From Heterodera schachtii (lineage: Eukaryota > Nematoda > Chromadorea > Rhabditida > Heteroderidae), in assembly GCA_023374025.1 (NCBI GenBank), contig SIJG01000001.1, positions 4,904,828 through 4,968,827 of the forward strand: a DNA stretch of 64,000 nucleotides, given 5' to 3'. Below the pieces are notes generated by a model. It saw nothing but the letters and a program-made list of their open reading frames with translations. It made no database searches and was not told the origin of the DNA. Shown here in pieces: positions 25,739 to 36,639 of this stretch; position 1 is the first letter of the stretch; the number at the start of each line of letters is the position of its first letter. The translations under genes were made by a program, and so were the position numbers.

Positions 25739-26412
25739 AAAACCGGCGAACAAAAAAATGAATTTGCAAATGAATGGGAGGAAGGGAATAAGTGGAAGGG
25801 ACAGACTGTGCTTATGTTTGACAATTTTATTCACTTGTACAATCATCTTTCACATATATTTCTTTCCATTTTTTATTATTTATTTTCAAAATATTTTGGT
25901 AATTTTTAACTCAAGAAAATTATTCCTATCCTGTATTGAATTTATTTTGTATGAATGAATTGCCGTTTAAATTTTTAAATTTTACGCCAAGATTTTTGCC
26001 GCTTTAATTGTCCTTCACGGAGGAACTTTTGAATTTACTCATCCTACTAGTAAAATTATTAATAGTTTAACATTAATGGATTTTTGTCTCATCGGCAATC
26101 GTCTTTATAGTATATAACTTTTTGCTGATCTGTTTTGGAGGAAAACACTAAAAAGCCAAATCTTTCCCTGCAATTTGGACTGAATATGACAATGTTTTTC
26201 CAGTATTTTTAAAAATTGGTGAAACAACAAACCAATTGAAGAGATAACGTGTTAAATAAAGATCAAAAGTCCAAAATAAATTGGCATACAATGGGCAAAA
26301 TTTCTTGTTATGAAACCTCCAAAAGTCTTCTTTTTTTTCCATTTTCGTATGCCAAAAAGTCGCTTATCAAAAAAGGAATTCGTCGTTTAAAAGAACGTCA
26401 CCAATTAGTCCA
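25739..26412. other. AT-rich spacer between convergent genes
   Basis: The GPCR (+) and mago nashi (-) end towards each other here. The spacer contains AT-rich sequence with ATTTT runs and presumably both 3' UTRs. No coding sequence is seen. Confidence 0.55.
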
Positions 26413-27072
26413 TCACTGCGCAATTGGTCGTATTTTGAAGTGCAGTCCGATGAGTGAGAACACCAAACACTTCAAGTCCTGGACCAAATAGTAAAACGAG
26501 CGCAGTCCCACCGGATCTTTGCTGTCGTTCACTTCGACGAGACAACCGATTTTGCTGGTAGTGAATGACACGTGGTCATTCCCGCTCAATATTTCGAGTT
26601 CCTGACGTCCAACTCGGTCAGGTTCGGGCCAATTGGCATCGTCCTCCTGCAACCATTCGAACAGTTCGACACATAACCCTCTTATGACCATGTTTGCCAA
26701 CAACTCACATTCATAATCTCAGAATCTTCAATGATACGCTTCAGTTCGTCCATAACCGACTTGCCCACATAGCACTCCTTTCGGATCAAAGTGTCGTTTT
26801 TGTAATTGGAATTGTTCGCGTAGCGCAACTTGCCGTCCGGGCGAAATTCGAACTCGAGAAATTCATGACCGAACTAAAAATAAAATTGTTTTGCTTTCCC
26901 TGTGAACAAATCCGCATCATATTACCAAATTGGATAACTCAACAATAACTCTGACCCAAAAGACTAACTTCGAATTAACACTCGTCACAATTCTCACCTT
27001 TCCTTTGTGGCCAACATAATAGCGCACATAAAACTGCTCGCGTTTGATGCTCCCTTCTTTTGTTGTCGTCAT
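26413..27072 (-). CDS. mag-1: Mago nashi, exon junction complex core subunit
   Basis: MAGO binds Y14 and locks eIF4AIII on spliced mRNA in the exon junction complex, acting in the nucleus and in mRNA localisation and decay. Three exons with consistent phases: 26998-27072 (25 codons, contains [12 protein letters not shown]), 26709-26873 (55 codons, [21 protein letters not shown]) and 26413-26646 (77 codons plus stop, [11 protein letters not shown] and [19 protein letters not shown]). The total of about 157 residues is near the usual 145-150, with a slightly longer N-terminus. All splice sites are GT..AG. A CAG acceptor (27078-27080 on the plus strand) lies five bases upstream of the ATG and could be a trans-splice site. 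Identification is very secure because the family is nearly invariant. Confidence 0.97.
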
Positions 27073-27333
27073 TTTTGCTGTTTAAATCTTTTTGAAGGTT
27101 TTAGAACTAACAAAAATTGACAAAGGTATGAAAATTGATAATCGACATAAAAAATAAATAAAAAATATTAATGAAAACATTTTACTTATACAAAAATGAA
27201 AAAAAAAGTGGAAAAACGAACAAACACAACGAAAAGAGACCATTAAATAATTAGCGAGGGAATGGAACGTAAATTACACCCGCCACCCATTGACAGTTGG
27301 TCAATGTGAATGGTTAGTGTAATACGATCAGAG
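27073..27333. other. Short spacer between hda-1 and mago, possible intercistronic region
   Basis: The two minus-strand genes are head to tail with 261 bp between stop and next start. The spacer is AT-rich and ends with an acceptor-like TTTAAACAG next to the mago ATG. Such spacing is compatible with a nematode operon but also with a small independent promoter. Confidence 0.4.
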
Positions 27334-29511
27334 TCATGACTGCTCCATTGGGATGGACGGTTCTTTTTCTGTGCCGGTCGAAGCTGGTCGCTCCTCCGTT
27401 TCTTGCTCCTGCTGTTCTCCTTCTTCTTCCAGTCGTGACTTCTTCGGCTCCGGCTCAGTGTCAGCCGATTCGGTGGCCAGTGACCCGCCATCCAAAGGCG
27501 ACGCAGCTGCCCTCTTCTGGGCCGTCTCTTCATCGTCCCGATTACGCTCGTCCCCTCCTTCCCTTTCTCCCTCGTACTGTTCACTAACATGCTCCACCAA
27601 TTTGTCACTTAGCGCCTCTTAAAAAATAATTAAAATATTTTTATTTTTCTCTTTTTTACCCGGGATACGTTCGTCGGGATTAGCCTCGTCCAATTGCTCC
27701 TCTTCATCCATAACCATGGCATCGGGCTCAGGTGCTGAAAATTAAAATCAGATTCAAACGAAGTGTTCAAAAACAGACAATGCATCTGAACACCGGGGGC
27801 ATGCGGAATTTGGCGCAATGATTCGAATATTCTTTCCCTTGGGACAATAAATGCTTTAAAAAGTAAGCTTACAGTTAGCAACTCACTTCACTTTGTCCAA
27901 GTATTCCAAATTGTTGTGATTGGGCATATTGGATGGATTGATATGCAATTTAAAGTCGGGTCCATAATACTCAAAGTAATCGTTGTAAGGCAATTCTATA
28001 AATGAGAAATTGCTCAAATTACCAAACCGAAAATTTACCATTTGAAATTTCAGTATCCAATGCAACCGCAGTTTCGTAGGTCCAACAACGCGCGACATTT
28101 CTAATGGTGTAACCGCCACCGCCGAGCATTAACACGGGCAGGTCAAATTTCTTCATGTACTCCACACATTTTCCATGTCCTAAAGCAAAAAGTACTTCAG
28201 GCATTTTACTGTTGAATACCTTTCAATGTGAGGTTAAAACAGCCCAAACGATCGCCCGTCAGTGAGTCCGCTCCGCATTGAAGCACAATGACCGAAGGCC
28301 GATAGGCGCCAATGATTTTCTCCATGACAGGCGCAAAAATGCGCTCGTAAGTCTCATCGTCAATTCCGTCTCTCAATGGAAAATTGACGGCATAGTAACG
28401 ACCAATTCCGGCGCCGACATCCTTAATGGGTGAACTTGCTGAATACGAATCAGGGGTGGGGTTACAATATTTGGAATATTAGTATAATCCGGAATTTTTC
28501 TTCCATGCTATTTAGGGCAAGAAAAATTCCGAATTTTATTCCAGAGCACTCTCAAAGCACCCCCGGAACGAAGTCCAATTAGAATGTTACCACTTATGAT
28601 GGTAATTCATAGCCAACCTTTAAGTCGCCAGTGCCCGGGAAATATTCACCGTATTTATGGAAAGAGACCTTAAAACAAACATTTTACTGCGAATAAATTA
28701 GTCTTTTAAACATACCGTCATGACTCTGTCCGTGGTGTAAAATGCTTCCTCCACTCCGTCTCCGTGATGGATGTCAATGTCGACGTATAGCACTCGTTGA
28801 TGGTATTTCAGCAGCTCAAGAATGGCCAAAACAATGTCATTTGTGTAGCAAAATCCGGAAGCTCTTAAAAGATTGTTAGATAACTTGTTTCACAAAGTCG
28901 TTTACTCAGATTTCTTGGCGTGGTGAAGTCCGCCCATCCAATTGATTGCGACGTCCACGTGTTTCTTGTTAATTTTAGTTGCAGCCGCTAAATATTACTC
29001 TTATTATGGTAAATTAGATTGAAGGTTTTTAAACTTACCGATTGAGCCACCGCTTGAAATTTGGCAAAACTCAAATAGACCGTCAAACACGGGGCAGTCC
29101 TCGCCCACGTTGAAACGTTGCATTTGACGACTAAAGTCGCCGATATTGTCGGGTTTTATGCTCTGAAGCGTTTTAAATTGTTACTGTATTTAACTTGACT
29201 AACCTTCAGAAAACACATATAGTCATCGCTGTGATACTTGGTCATTTCTTCTAGTGACGCGGCCTTTGGTCTCTGAAAAGGCAATTTTAAACGAAAAAGC
29301 AATAAATACTTACGAAAACTTCCATTTTGCGATAGAGTCCGTAGTTCAACAGAAGGTTGTGAGTCATCCGAATTCGGTGGGGTTTCATCGGATGGCCTTG
29401 GCCGTAGTAGTAATTGCCGACATCACCTGTAACGGGATTTATGAGACCGATTTGGTTAAAAAATGGACCATCATAATAGTAGGCCACCACTTTACGAGAG
29501 TGAATTGTCAT
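27334..29511 (-). CDS. hda-1: Class I histone deacetylase (HDAC1/2/RPD3 type)
   Basis: Zn-dependent lysine deacetylase, the catalytic subunit of NuRD/Sin3-type co-repressors in the nucleus. The first exon, 29314-29511, encodes [18 protein letters not shown]. Later exons give [21 protein letters not shown] (the active-site His pair), [16 protein letters not shown] (Zn ligands Asp and His), [11 protein letters not shown] (Zn-ligand Asp) and [17 protein letters not shown] (transition-state Tyr). Near 27.8 kb a small exon carries [16 protein letters not shown], then an acidic tail ([18 protein letters not shown]) and a Glu/Ser-rich terminus ending at 27334. About nine exons of typical size. An upstream in-frame Met exists (29550), but the conserved order favours the ATG at 29509-29511. 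The catalytic residues are all present, so the enzyme should be active. Confidence 0.95.
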
Positions 29512-29773
29512 ATTCGAGCGCAATGAAATAAGATTAGTTTGTCGACACAATGCTTAAAATTTTGATAGAAACAAAAGGATTGTACTTTTTGACAGGCTTC
29601 CCAGAGGAAATGAAATGCCTTTTCTTTTTTTAGTGTTTTTTATTTGAAACAAATCGCCAATGTCTGAATCACTTTCAAATGCTTGCATTTGATTCCATTA
29701 ACAGTCCGTTAAATTGACATTTTTTATAAAAAATTTCCTATTTTTACATACACATACCTATTTTTCAGAAATA
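29512..29773. promoter_or_regulatory. Shared divergent promoter region of hda-1 and mfap-1
   Basis: The start codons of two divergently transcribed housekeeping genes are 262 bp apart. The interval is AT-rich without coding signal. At its right end a TTTTTCAG (29761-29768) lies five bases before the mfap-1 ATG, matching a nematode spliced-leader acceptor. Confidence 0.55.
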
Positions 29774-32700
29774 ATGGGCGACTTTGTGCCAAAATTTGAG
29801 CGTAATTTGGACAACAAACCCTTGGGCCCTCGACCGTTGCCCACGGCAGGCGCAATTCCAGTAAAAGATGAGAAGGGCAGAATTGTGATGAAGAAGGTCA
29901 AAGTGCAGCGCTACATGGCCGGCAAAATGTTATTTTTTATAATAGCGAAATTATTATTTGCTAATCGGAAATGGTTTCAAAGACTGGCAATCCTGAAGAA
30001 TGGGGGTTTCTATTTTAAAATATTTTTTTAATTTGGGATCAAAATCAGTTTCCGGGGGTTTTCGAGGGCGCCGGTCACGGATCTGAACTCGGATTTGCCC
30101 AATTCCGAACCCCGGACCCGAATTCGAACAAAAAAAAGTTGAAATTTTTTTCAAAAGGTGCATTTTTCTTGGGAAAGGCTTCGAATTCATTTAACAACTA
30201 TGCTTCAAATATTAATTGAATACAAAATACGCAAGTTGCGCGAAAATTTGGTGGATTTTAACGCGTATTTTTGAAAAAAATTTCAACTTTTTTGTTCGAA
30301 TTCGGGTCCTGGGTTCGGAATTGTGGAAATCCAAGTTCCAGATTCGTAATCAGCGCCCTCGAAAACCCCAAGAAACTAATTATCAGCACAAAATAAATAA
30401 GTTAAATTAGAAAACCCCATTCTTCAGGATTGCCCAAAGACTCCCTTAATTCTAATCGTTCTGCCTAATTTCAGCCCAGAATTTGCTCAAGACTTCGATT
30501 CTGATGAGGAAGCACAACAAGCGGAAGAAGAAGTGGAGACGGACCTCAGACAGCACAGAGAAGAAAAAAGAGAACGCGAACGACGTGAGAAGGACGAACA
30601 CAGACACAGCAGAAAGGATGGGAAAAGGTAAACAGCGAATGAAAACATTTAACATTTCCAATTAAAACAAAGGCATCGCGAAAGACGTGACCAGCAGCTG
30701 GACGAGTTCAAAAGGGAGCTGAAGGAGGAAGAGGCATTGGCACTTGGGGAGGTGGAGGAGGAAGACGAACAGACGCGGGAGGAGCGGCACCAACGGGCTA
30801 TGTTAAGGCACAGACGGACGGAGCGAGAGGAAGCGCCGTTGGAACAGGAGGACTTGGAGGAGGAGGCGGACGAGGCGAGTCAATTGAAATGTCATTTCGA
30901 TCCACCGGTGTACTCGTTCCGATTTCAGAAACTTTATTCTTTCAAACATTTACATTTACTGATTTAGGATGAACGGCAGCGGAGGAGGGAATTGCTGAAG
31001 CGAATTCGCCAAAGGCAGGAGGAAGAGGTGGGGAAAGCGGCGGATTTTGCCGACCTTAGAGCCTGAAAAGATAATCAATTTTCACATGCAAATGGAAATT
31101 TTTGAGTACAAAGTGAAATTTTTAATTTCATAAATTTTCGCTTTTTTAATTCATTTTTCGGTTCGATGATGTCCAATGACCCAGAAAGCTCTTAAATAAT
31201 TTTCATATTATTTAAACACAAAAAAGAAAGAAAACTAGATCCAAAATAATGGCAAATAAATTTTATTCATTGAATTTAAGGAATTTACCGGTCTTTGCAT
31301 TAAGGAACTGCTCGCCAAACAGCCCGACGCTGGCGAAGTCAGCGAAGAGAGCGAGGAAGAGAGTTCGGATGAGGAAGAGGAGGACAGCGAGGAGGAAATG
31401 ATGCCACGGCTAAAGCCGGTCTTTGTGCCAAGGTGCAAATGTCCTTTCTTTTGGGTTTTATCATTTAAACAAAAAATTTCTGCACAAAAAAGAGAAATCA
31501 ATGATTTGTGTGTTTTACGGACTTTTTTCGAACCCAACACCCTTGGTCGAAAATTCGATAAAAAAAATTTTACGGTCAAATATATCTAACCCATTATGCT
31601 TTAGGACACCGATTATGTCAAGAAAAGAATAAGAATTCAAAAAATTCCAATTAATCGAAGTAGGACAATATTTATGACAAACGACCTAATAATTTGTTTT
31701 CGAGTCACTCCGTGCAAACCATTTAAATATTTTACAGATTTTCCAATAAATTTGTTTCAGAAATGACCGTGTCACTCTCATTGAGCTGGAGAAAGAGCAG
31801 GCGAAATTGGAACAGCTGAAAATGGAGGAGGAAAAGCGCAAGGAGGAGAAGAAGCGACTGTCGGCACGGCTTGTGGAAGAGCAACTGAAGAGAGAAGCGG
31901 ACCAGGAAAAGGCACGGCGCGAGGAGGGCGCCCAATTGGATTTGACCGCGGTTAACACGGACGACGAGAGCGACGAGGTGGCCTATGAAATGTGGAAAGT
32001 GCGCGAGATGAAGCGCCTCAAGCGCAACAGGGAGGAGAGAGAAGCGTACGTTTTTCGGTTTTTTTAAACCTTTCATAAAACAGAAAGTCGAATTGATGGA
32101 ACGGACTCTGTCCGGAATAAATCTTACAATTAAAATTCATTTCATTTGTTACAGTTTGGCGCGTGAAAAGGAGGAGATGGAGCGCATTCACAATATGACG
32201 GAGGAGGAAAGACGCAATTACTTACGAATGAACCCGAAAATCATCACCAACCAACAGAACAAGGGCAAATACAAATTCCTGCAGAAGTATTACCATCGTG
32301 GTGCCTATTTTCTGGACAAAGAGGACGATGTGCTGAGGCGTAACTTTGCCGAGGCGACAGGCGAAGACGTTTTTGACAAGTCGGTGTTGCCGAAAGTGAT
32401 GCAGGTGAGGCGAGAAGGGAGAGAGAGTGGAAGAAAAGCGGATATATATGGAAATAGAGACGGTGGATAGACGAGAAAGAGAGAGGGGGGATGCGAGAGT
32501 GGCATGAGAAAGGGGGGAACAACCGTTCAGTTATGAAATAATTGTTTGGGTGCCTTTGGCCTGTTCACCTTTTAACCCATTCGACTTTTAGGTGAAAAAT
32601 TTCGGCAAAGCGAGTCGCTCCAAATGGACCCATTTGACGGCGGAGGACACAACGGACCACCAGGGAGTGTGGGCAACGCCGACCCCATTGAGTGCGAAAT

Positions 32701-32795
32701 TTGTGGCAAAACACGCGGCGGGGATGAAAGCTGTATTCGAAAAGCCATCAGCGAAAAAAACGAAAGATTGGTGGGGATTGAATGACTGTGCTTAA
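29774..32795 (+). CDS. mfap-1: Microfibrillar-associated protein 1 homologue (spliceosomal MFAP1)
   Basis: Despite its name MFAP1 is a nuclear component of the spliceosomal B complex needed for pre-mRNA splicing. About eight exons: the N-terminus with [11 protein letters not shown] (29774 to about 29930), a highly acidic/basic segment (30474-31030), an exon near 31300 with [12 protein letters not shown], exon 31761-32046 ([37 protein letters not shown]), exon 32157-32404 ([32 protein letters not shown]) and exon 32592-32795 ([15 protein letters not shown]). The order and the invariant [13 protein letters not shown] block identify the family. The start is fixed by the acceptor just upstream. 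The first intron holds a foldback repeat. The C-terminus ends shortly after KKTKD, as expected. Confidence 0.95.
29979..30442. mobile_element. Foldback (MITE-like) element in mfap-1 intron 1
   Basis: A long imperfect inverted repeat. The left end at 29981-30008 (AGACTGGCAATCCTGAAG) is matched in reverse complement by 30413-30442. The inner arms 30049-30150 and 30264-30380 also match at perhaps 85 %, sharing the blocks GGGGTTTTCGAGGGCGC and GACCCGAATTCGAAC, with a central AT-rich loop of about 110 bp. No open frame or transposase is present. It lies wholly within the intron in the 29.93-30.47 kb interval. Confidence 0.75.
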
Positions 32796-33261
32796 TTAAA
32801 TGATTAATTTGGCATTTAAACGCATGGATAAAATTTCAAAAAAAATGTTTATTTTTTATTATTCGTCAAAAAAAATTTACATGAAGCTGTAAAAAATAAT
32901 AAGATGTGCAATTTGCGCTTGGCTTGGTTCGTTTGTTTGCCTTAGAAAAGGTCGATCATTATTGTTTTAAAATTTAAAAAACATTTTGGAACACAAAGAC
33001 GGAATCTGATTAATTCAACTGTTGACAATCCGAAATGTTGGATAGTTTCTCTCCCTGTTGGAATAGTTTAGTGACCATAAATTAAATTCAACGAAATCCC
33101 CTGATTTAACTGATTATGAGTCACTCTCTCTCCCCTTTTCCATTCCGTTCGTTTCATCCGTCGTTGATTTTCTGGACCATTTTACTGACAACCCTTCAAA
33201 ATATTTGTGACTGTTCATAAAATAATCCAAAATTCACTACAATAAAATAACGGATAATAAA
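32796..33261. other. Intergenic, AT-rich, no gene seen
   Basis: Presumed 3' UTR of mfap-1 and upstream region of the next open frame. No conserved coding sequence or structured RNA recognised. Confidence 0.5.
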
Positions 33262-33696
33262 ATGCATTCTTTTCGCCGTTTCTTTGAATTTCTCATCGTT
33301 TTAAACTTTTGGTCGCACTTTTCATATGCTAAAGAGGTAATAAAAACAAGACAATTAGTTAGTAAATTCTGCGTAAAAGTTGGACCCGAAATTATACTTC
33401 GATTCGGACGATCCCCAATGGCTGAGTTGGATCGGACAATTCTCAAAAGGGATGAGTCGGTGTTTGTTGAACACGGACGAGCTGAATTCTGTGCGTTTGG
33501 TGCCGTCATTGTCGGCTTAAAACCATTTGTTGGAATTGTGCCGAAATGTTCAGGTCCGAGTTTGTACCAGGGAACAGTTTTACGGCCCGGCGGGGGTCGA
33601 GGCGATGAAACGCAGCGGCGAACTGTACGCAGAGCACAGAAACGGTGTGAAACAATACAAATAATAAAATTGCATCCCACTTTTACTCGACGATAA
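33262..33696 (+). CDS. Hypothetical secreted protein, 144 residues, unrecognised
   Basis: Single open frame of 144 codons without obvious introns. Residues 1-22 (FFEFLIVLNFWSHFSYA) look like a signal peptide with a plausible cleavage after SYA. The remainder is basic, with cysteines and a Gly/Arg-rich segment (RPGGGRGDETQRRTVRR). I do not recognise a family. In a plant-parasitic nematode a short secreted protein would be an effector candidate, but nothing here demonstrates that, and an unspliced frame of this size can be chance. Confidence 0.35.
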   Translation: MHSFRRFFEFLIVLNFWSHFSYAKEVIKTRQLVSKFCVKVGPEIILRFGRSPMAELDRTILKRDESVFVEHGRAEFCAFGAVIVGLKPFVGIVPKCSGPSLYQGTVLRPGGGRGDETQRRTVRRAQKRCETIQIIKLHPTFTRR

Positions 33697-33923
33697 TTAA
33701 CGGATACAAATTCCCTTAATATCTTTCTATTCTTAATCAAAAAAAATCCTAATTAATTGACCTTTTGTGGCTAAATTTGCAAGAATTACGATTAATTAGG
33801 TTTTGTCCGTCTTTTTGTTCCAATTCGGCAGCCTTTGCCCCCCCCCCCCCTTAAGACAATGTCCTCGTTTTGGTCAGCGGTTGCGTCGTCTGTCCCTCGG
33901 GGTTCAACCAAAGTGTAATTAAC

Positions 33924-34500
33924 ATGCAATTGGTGCAATTGCACCCTGAAGGGTCCATGCTCACCTCGTGCTACCAAGAATGGGAAAGTGTGAGGTCAGT
34001 GAGCGAAGGAATGCCAACGACGGATTTAAAACATTCGCAATTGCACAACCATTAAATTTTTTTACTTAATTTTTAAAGTGCCGTCGAAATTCGGACGCCC
34101 ATTGGCTCCATCGCGCCAATTCCTTTTATCATCGGCGCCGTTTTTTCGGAGCGTCGCTGCCCCGGGCTGTTCAGCAAGGATGCGCTTCGCATGGAGTTCT
34201 TCTCCCATTATCTTTTGCTCGAAAATGTCCAATGCGTTTCGTTTAACCAAAAACGGTACGGTAAAAAACGGTGATACTGTACAAAAGTACGATGCTTTTT
34301 TCTTCAGAATTTGCCAGAATTTTATTTGTTTAACAAAATTCCATAAATTGAGTTCTCTCTCATCGTTTTTGTTAATTCCAGTGAAATTCCGCTTCAAAAG
34401 ATTTACACGGAGGACTATGAAAACCGCGCGTTGGAATATATTTTTGAAACGCCATTGGATTTGAGCAAAACGGACCGAAATTTGCGAATGACGCAAATTT
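33924..34500 (+). CDS. Unrecognised multi-exon coding segment, possibly 5' exons of the next gene
   Basis: Three blocks join in phase. The first starts at an ATG (33924) and reads LHPEGSMLTSCYQEWESV; donor GTCAGT at about 33995. The second starts after TTTTTAAAG at 34079 (EIRTPIGSIAPIPFIIG, LFSKDALRMEFFSHYLLL). The third begins after TTCCAG near 34382 (EIPLQKIYTEDYENRALEYIF, DLSKTDRNLRMTQIWG). Codon usage and phase agreement support real coding sequence. The end can be spliced in phase to the glycosyltransferase exon at 34562 (donor GTCGG), so it may be that gene's N-terminus. I do not recognise the domain. Confidence 0.5.
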
Positions 34501-34561
34501 GGGGAGTGGTGATTAGTCGGAAGATTTGATGGCATTAAATGGTTTTTTTTTTGTCTATTAG

Positions 34562-36639
34562 CCCCCCGATCGTGGCCAATCCAAGCGGCTCAAACTGTCG
34601 GACATCGATTGTGGCCGCGTGTTGGCCAATGACAGCGCTTACATTGAGGAGCGTACTCAGTCCGAACCGCTGACCTTTGCCAACGCGGGAAGCACTTTGG
34701 GAGTCGAATGCGCCACCATTCGTTCCCGTTATCACTTTGACTCCGCGGAGCGAAAGTACAAAAACGAGAAAGGGAAGAAGACGGACTTTCCGTTGGCATT
34801 CATCCGATTAGTGTACAAGGTGAACGTGCCGACGGACAGAATAAACGCCACGACATTGGCATTTTTCCCCTCCCCTCCCTTCTGATCGGGGTTTCTCTCC
34901 CAGATCAGTTTTCCCCTAAACTTATTAGTCCCACCCCCGCATTGTTTCCATTTCTGCAACAGATTGCTGATTGATCAGTTTTGTCTCAGTGTTTGTTCTC
35001 CTTTAGGACTATTTGTTCATCGAAATGGAATTCGCTTCAAGCTATGCGCCCCAAAATTACTATTGCTATGCCATCGACAAAAAGTCGTCGATAACATTCC
35101 ATCGACAAATTCACTCATTGGCAATTTGTTTTCCAAATGTTTTTGTGGTTCCAACTGAAAAGGAATATGCCATGGATAGCAAAGGACATAATCTTGTGAG
35201 TTTCGTCCATTTGTACTGCTCGCATTTGCTGCTGATGTTCTCATGGATTCATCCATTTGAGATGAAATCGTCGATGGAATGTATGAAACTTTTGGTGGCC
35301 AAGAAAATGGAAAAATGGAAATATGCCATCCTTTTACAGGCGCAAACTCCGCTTTTTATTCGTTTTTATTTATACAATTTAAAATTGGCTTTTGCCATTC
35401 CCTCCACTTCAGAATGACGACGTACAAATCAAAACGAACGACGAAATGGTTCAAATATTCAAATGGATGAACGGCGTCAGTGACATTCAGTACACGCGCA
35501 TCGGTTCAACACACATTCGTTTTGAGGAGGGGGACGAATGGTCATTGAGCACTTTGAAACTGTTCAAAAATGGTGAGTCACCACAATAAATATTTAAATG
35601 TTTTGTTTTTTTATAATTTATTATTTTATTTTCCTTTAGAGACGAAAAATAAAGCTAACAAAAAGCTGAAAAAGAACAAAGGTCAATTTGAGATGAGTTT
35701 GTCAAGAGAATTTGTCGAATGGCTTTTGAATGATTTGGAAGTTTCGATTATGCTCGACAAATTAAATTCGTAAAAATTTAAAAATATATTTTTATAAATA
35801 ATTTCTGCGGCATTTAGTTTCGATTACGCAAGTGATGAATATTTTATTCAAACTTTGGCTGCAAATGAATTTATGGGAGCGCCGGGAGGGTTTACTGGGA
35901 AATGTTTTGACAAGGAATTGGCCCCTGGGTTCACGAGGTGATTAATTGGAAGAAATATTTACAATTTGCAATTTAATAACTTCTGTTCCTATTGGAGAAT
36001 GACTCTTTGGCTAAGACTTTTCAATGAATTGTGCCAAAGTGGGCTTCAGCGGCACGGCATTTGCATATTCGGCTTAAAGGATTTGGTGCCGAATCTGAGC
36101 GGTGTCATTTTATTGAAATTCTTTTTACCTTATCAATTTAAAATGAAATAGTTTTTCTTTGTCCGTTGTAAATTCAAAACACCACAAAAGGAAACAATCC
36201 TTTTCTGTTTGCCAACAAAATGCAAATGGGAGAAGATGCCGAGGCAATCCAATGTTGGCACGAGACGATGTACAACAGAACATATTTGGCGCCGACTTTG
36301 GAGAGACTGAACAAAAGTTTCTTCACAGAACTGCCCCAGGCATTGGCATTTATTCAAAATGGACAAAATGCGTTGTAATGCCCCCTTTTTTTGTTTAAGG
36401 TGCGCTATAATTTGGAGAAAAAACGACCCAATTTTGACGTTAACAAATTTGACTGCCGTTACGCATTCATCGACGAGGTCAAATTTTACCAGGAACTGAA
36501 GACCGAATACAGAAACGTTATCAAATCCTACAAGAGCGCGGAGGACTTCGAATTTTGTGTCGTTGCCAATGATGATTCTGTCGCCGAAACCGAACAGAAT
36601 AAATCTCACACGAAAAAAATGATGAAAAAAGAATTGTAA
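34562..36639 (+). CDS. Core-2/I-branching-type beta-1,6-N-acetylglucosaminyltransferase (GT14)
   Basis: Golgi type-II enzyme family that adds branching GlcNAc to O-glycans; nematodes have a large divergent subset. Exons: 34562-34819 (DIDCGRVLANDSAY), 35007-35195 (FASSYAPQNYYCYAIDKK, SLAICFPNVFV), 35262-35339 (ECMKLL, EKWKYAILLQ), 35413-35572 (NDDVQIKTNDEMVQIF), 35640-35769, about 35818-35938 (MGAPGGFTGKCFD), about 35998-36105 (LQRHGICIFGLKDL), a block near 36200-36339 (IQCWHETMYNRTYL) and 36400-36639. The APQNYYCYAIDKK, LLQ/NDDV and APGGFTGKCF blocks are diagnostic. Two introns, 35340-35412 and 36340-36399, begin with GC. The first exon starts in phase 2, so at least one 5' exon with the membrane anchor is missing here and may be the preceding feature. 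Confidence 0.85.
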
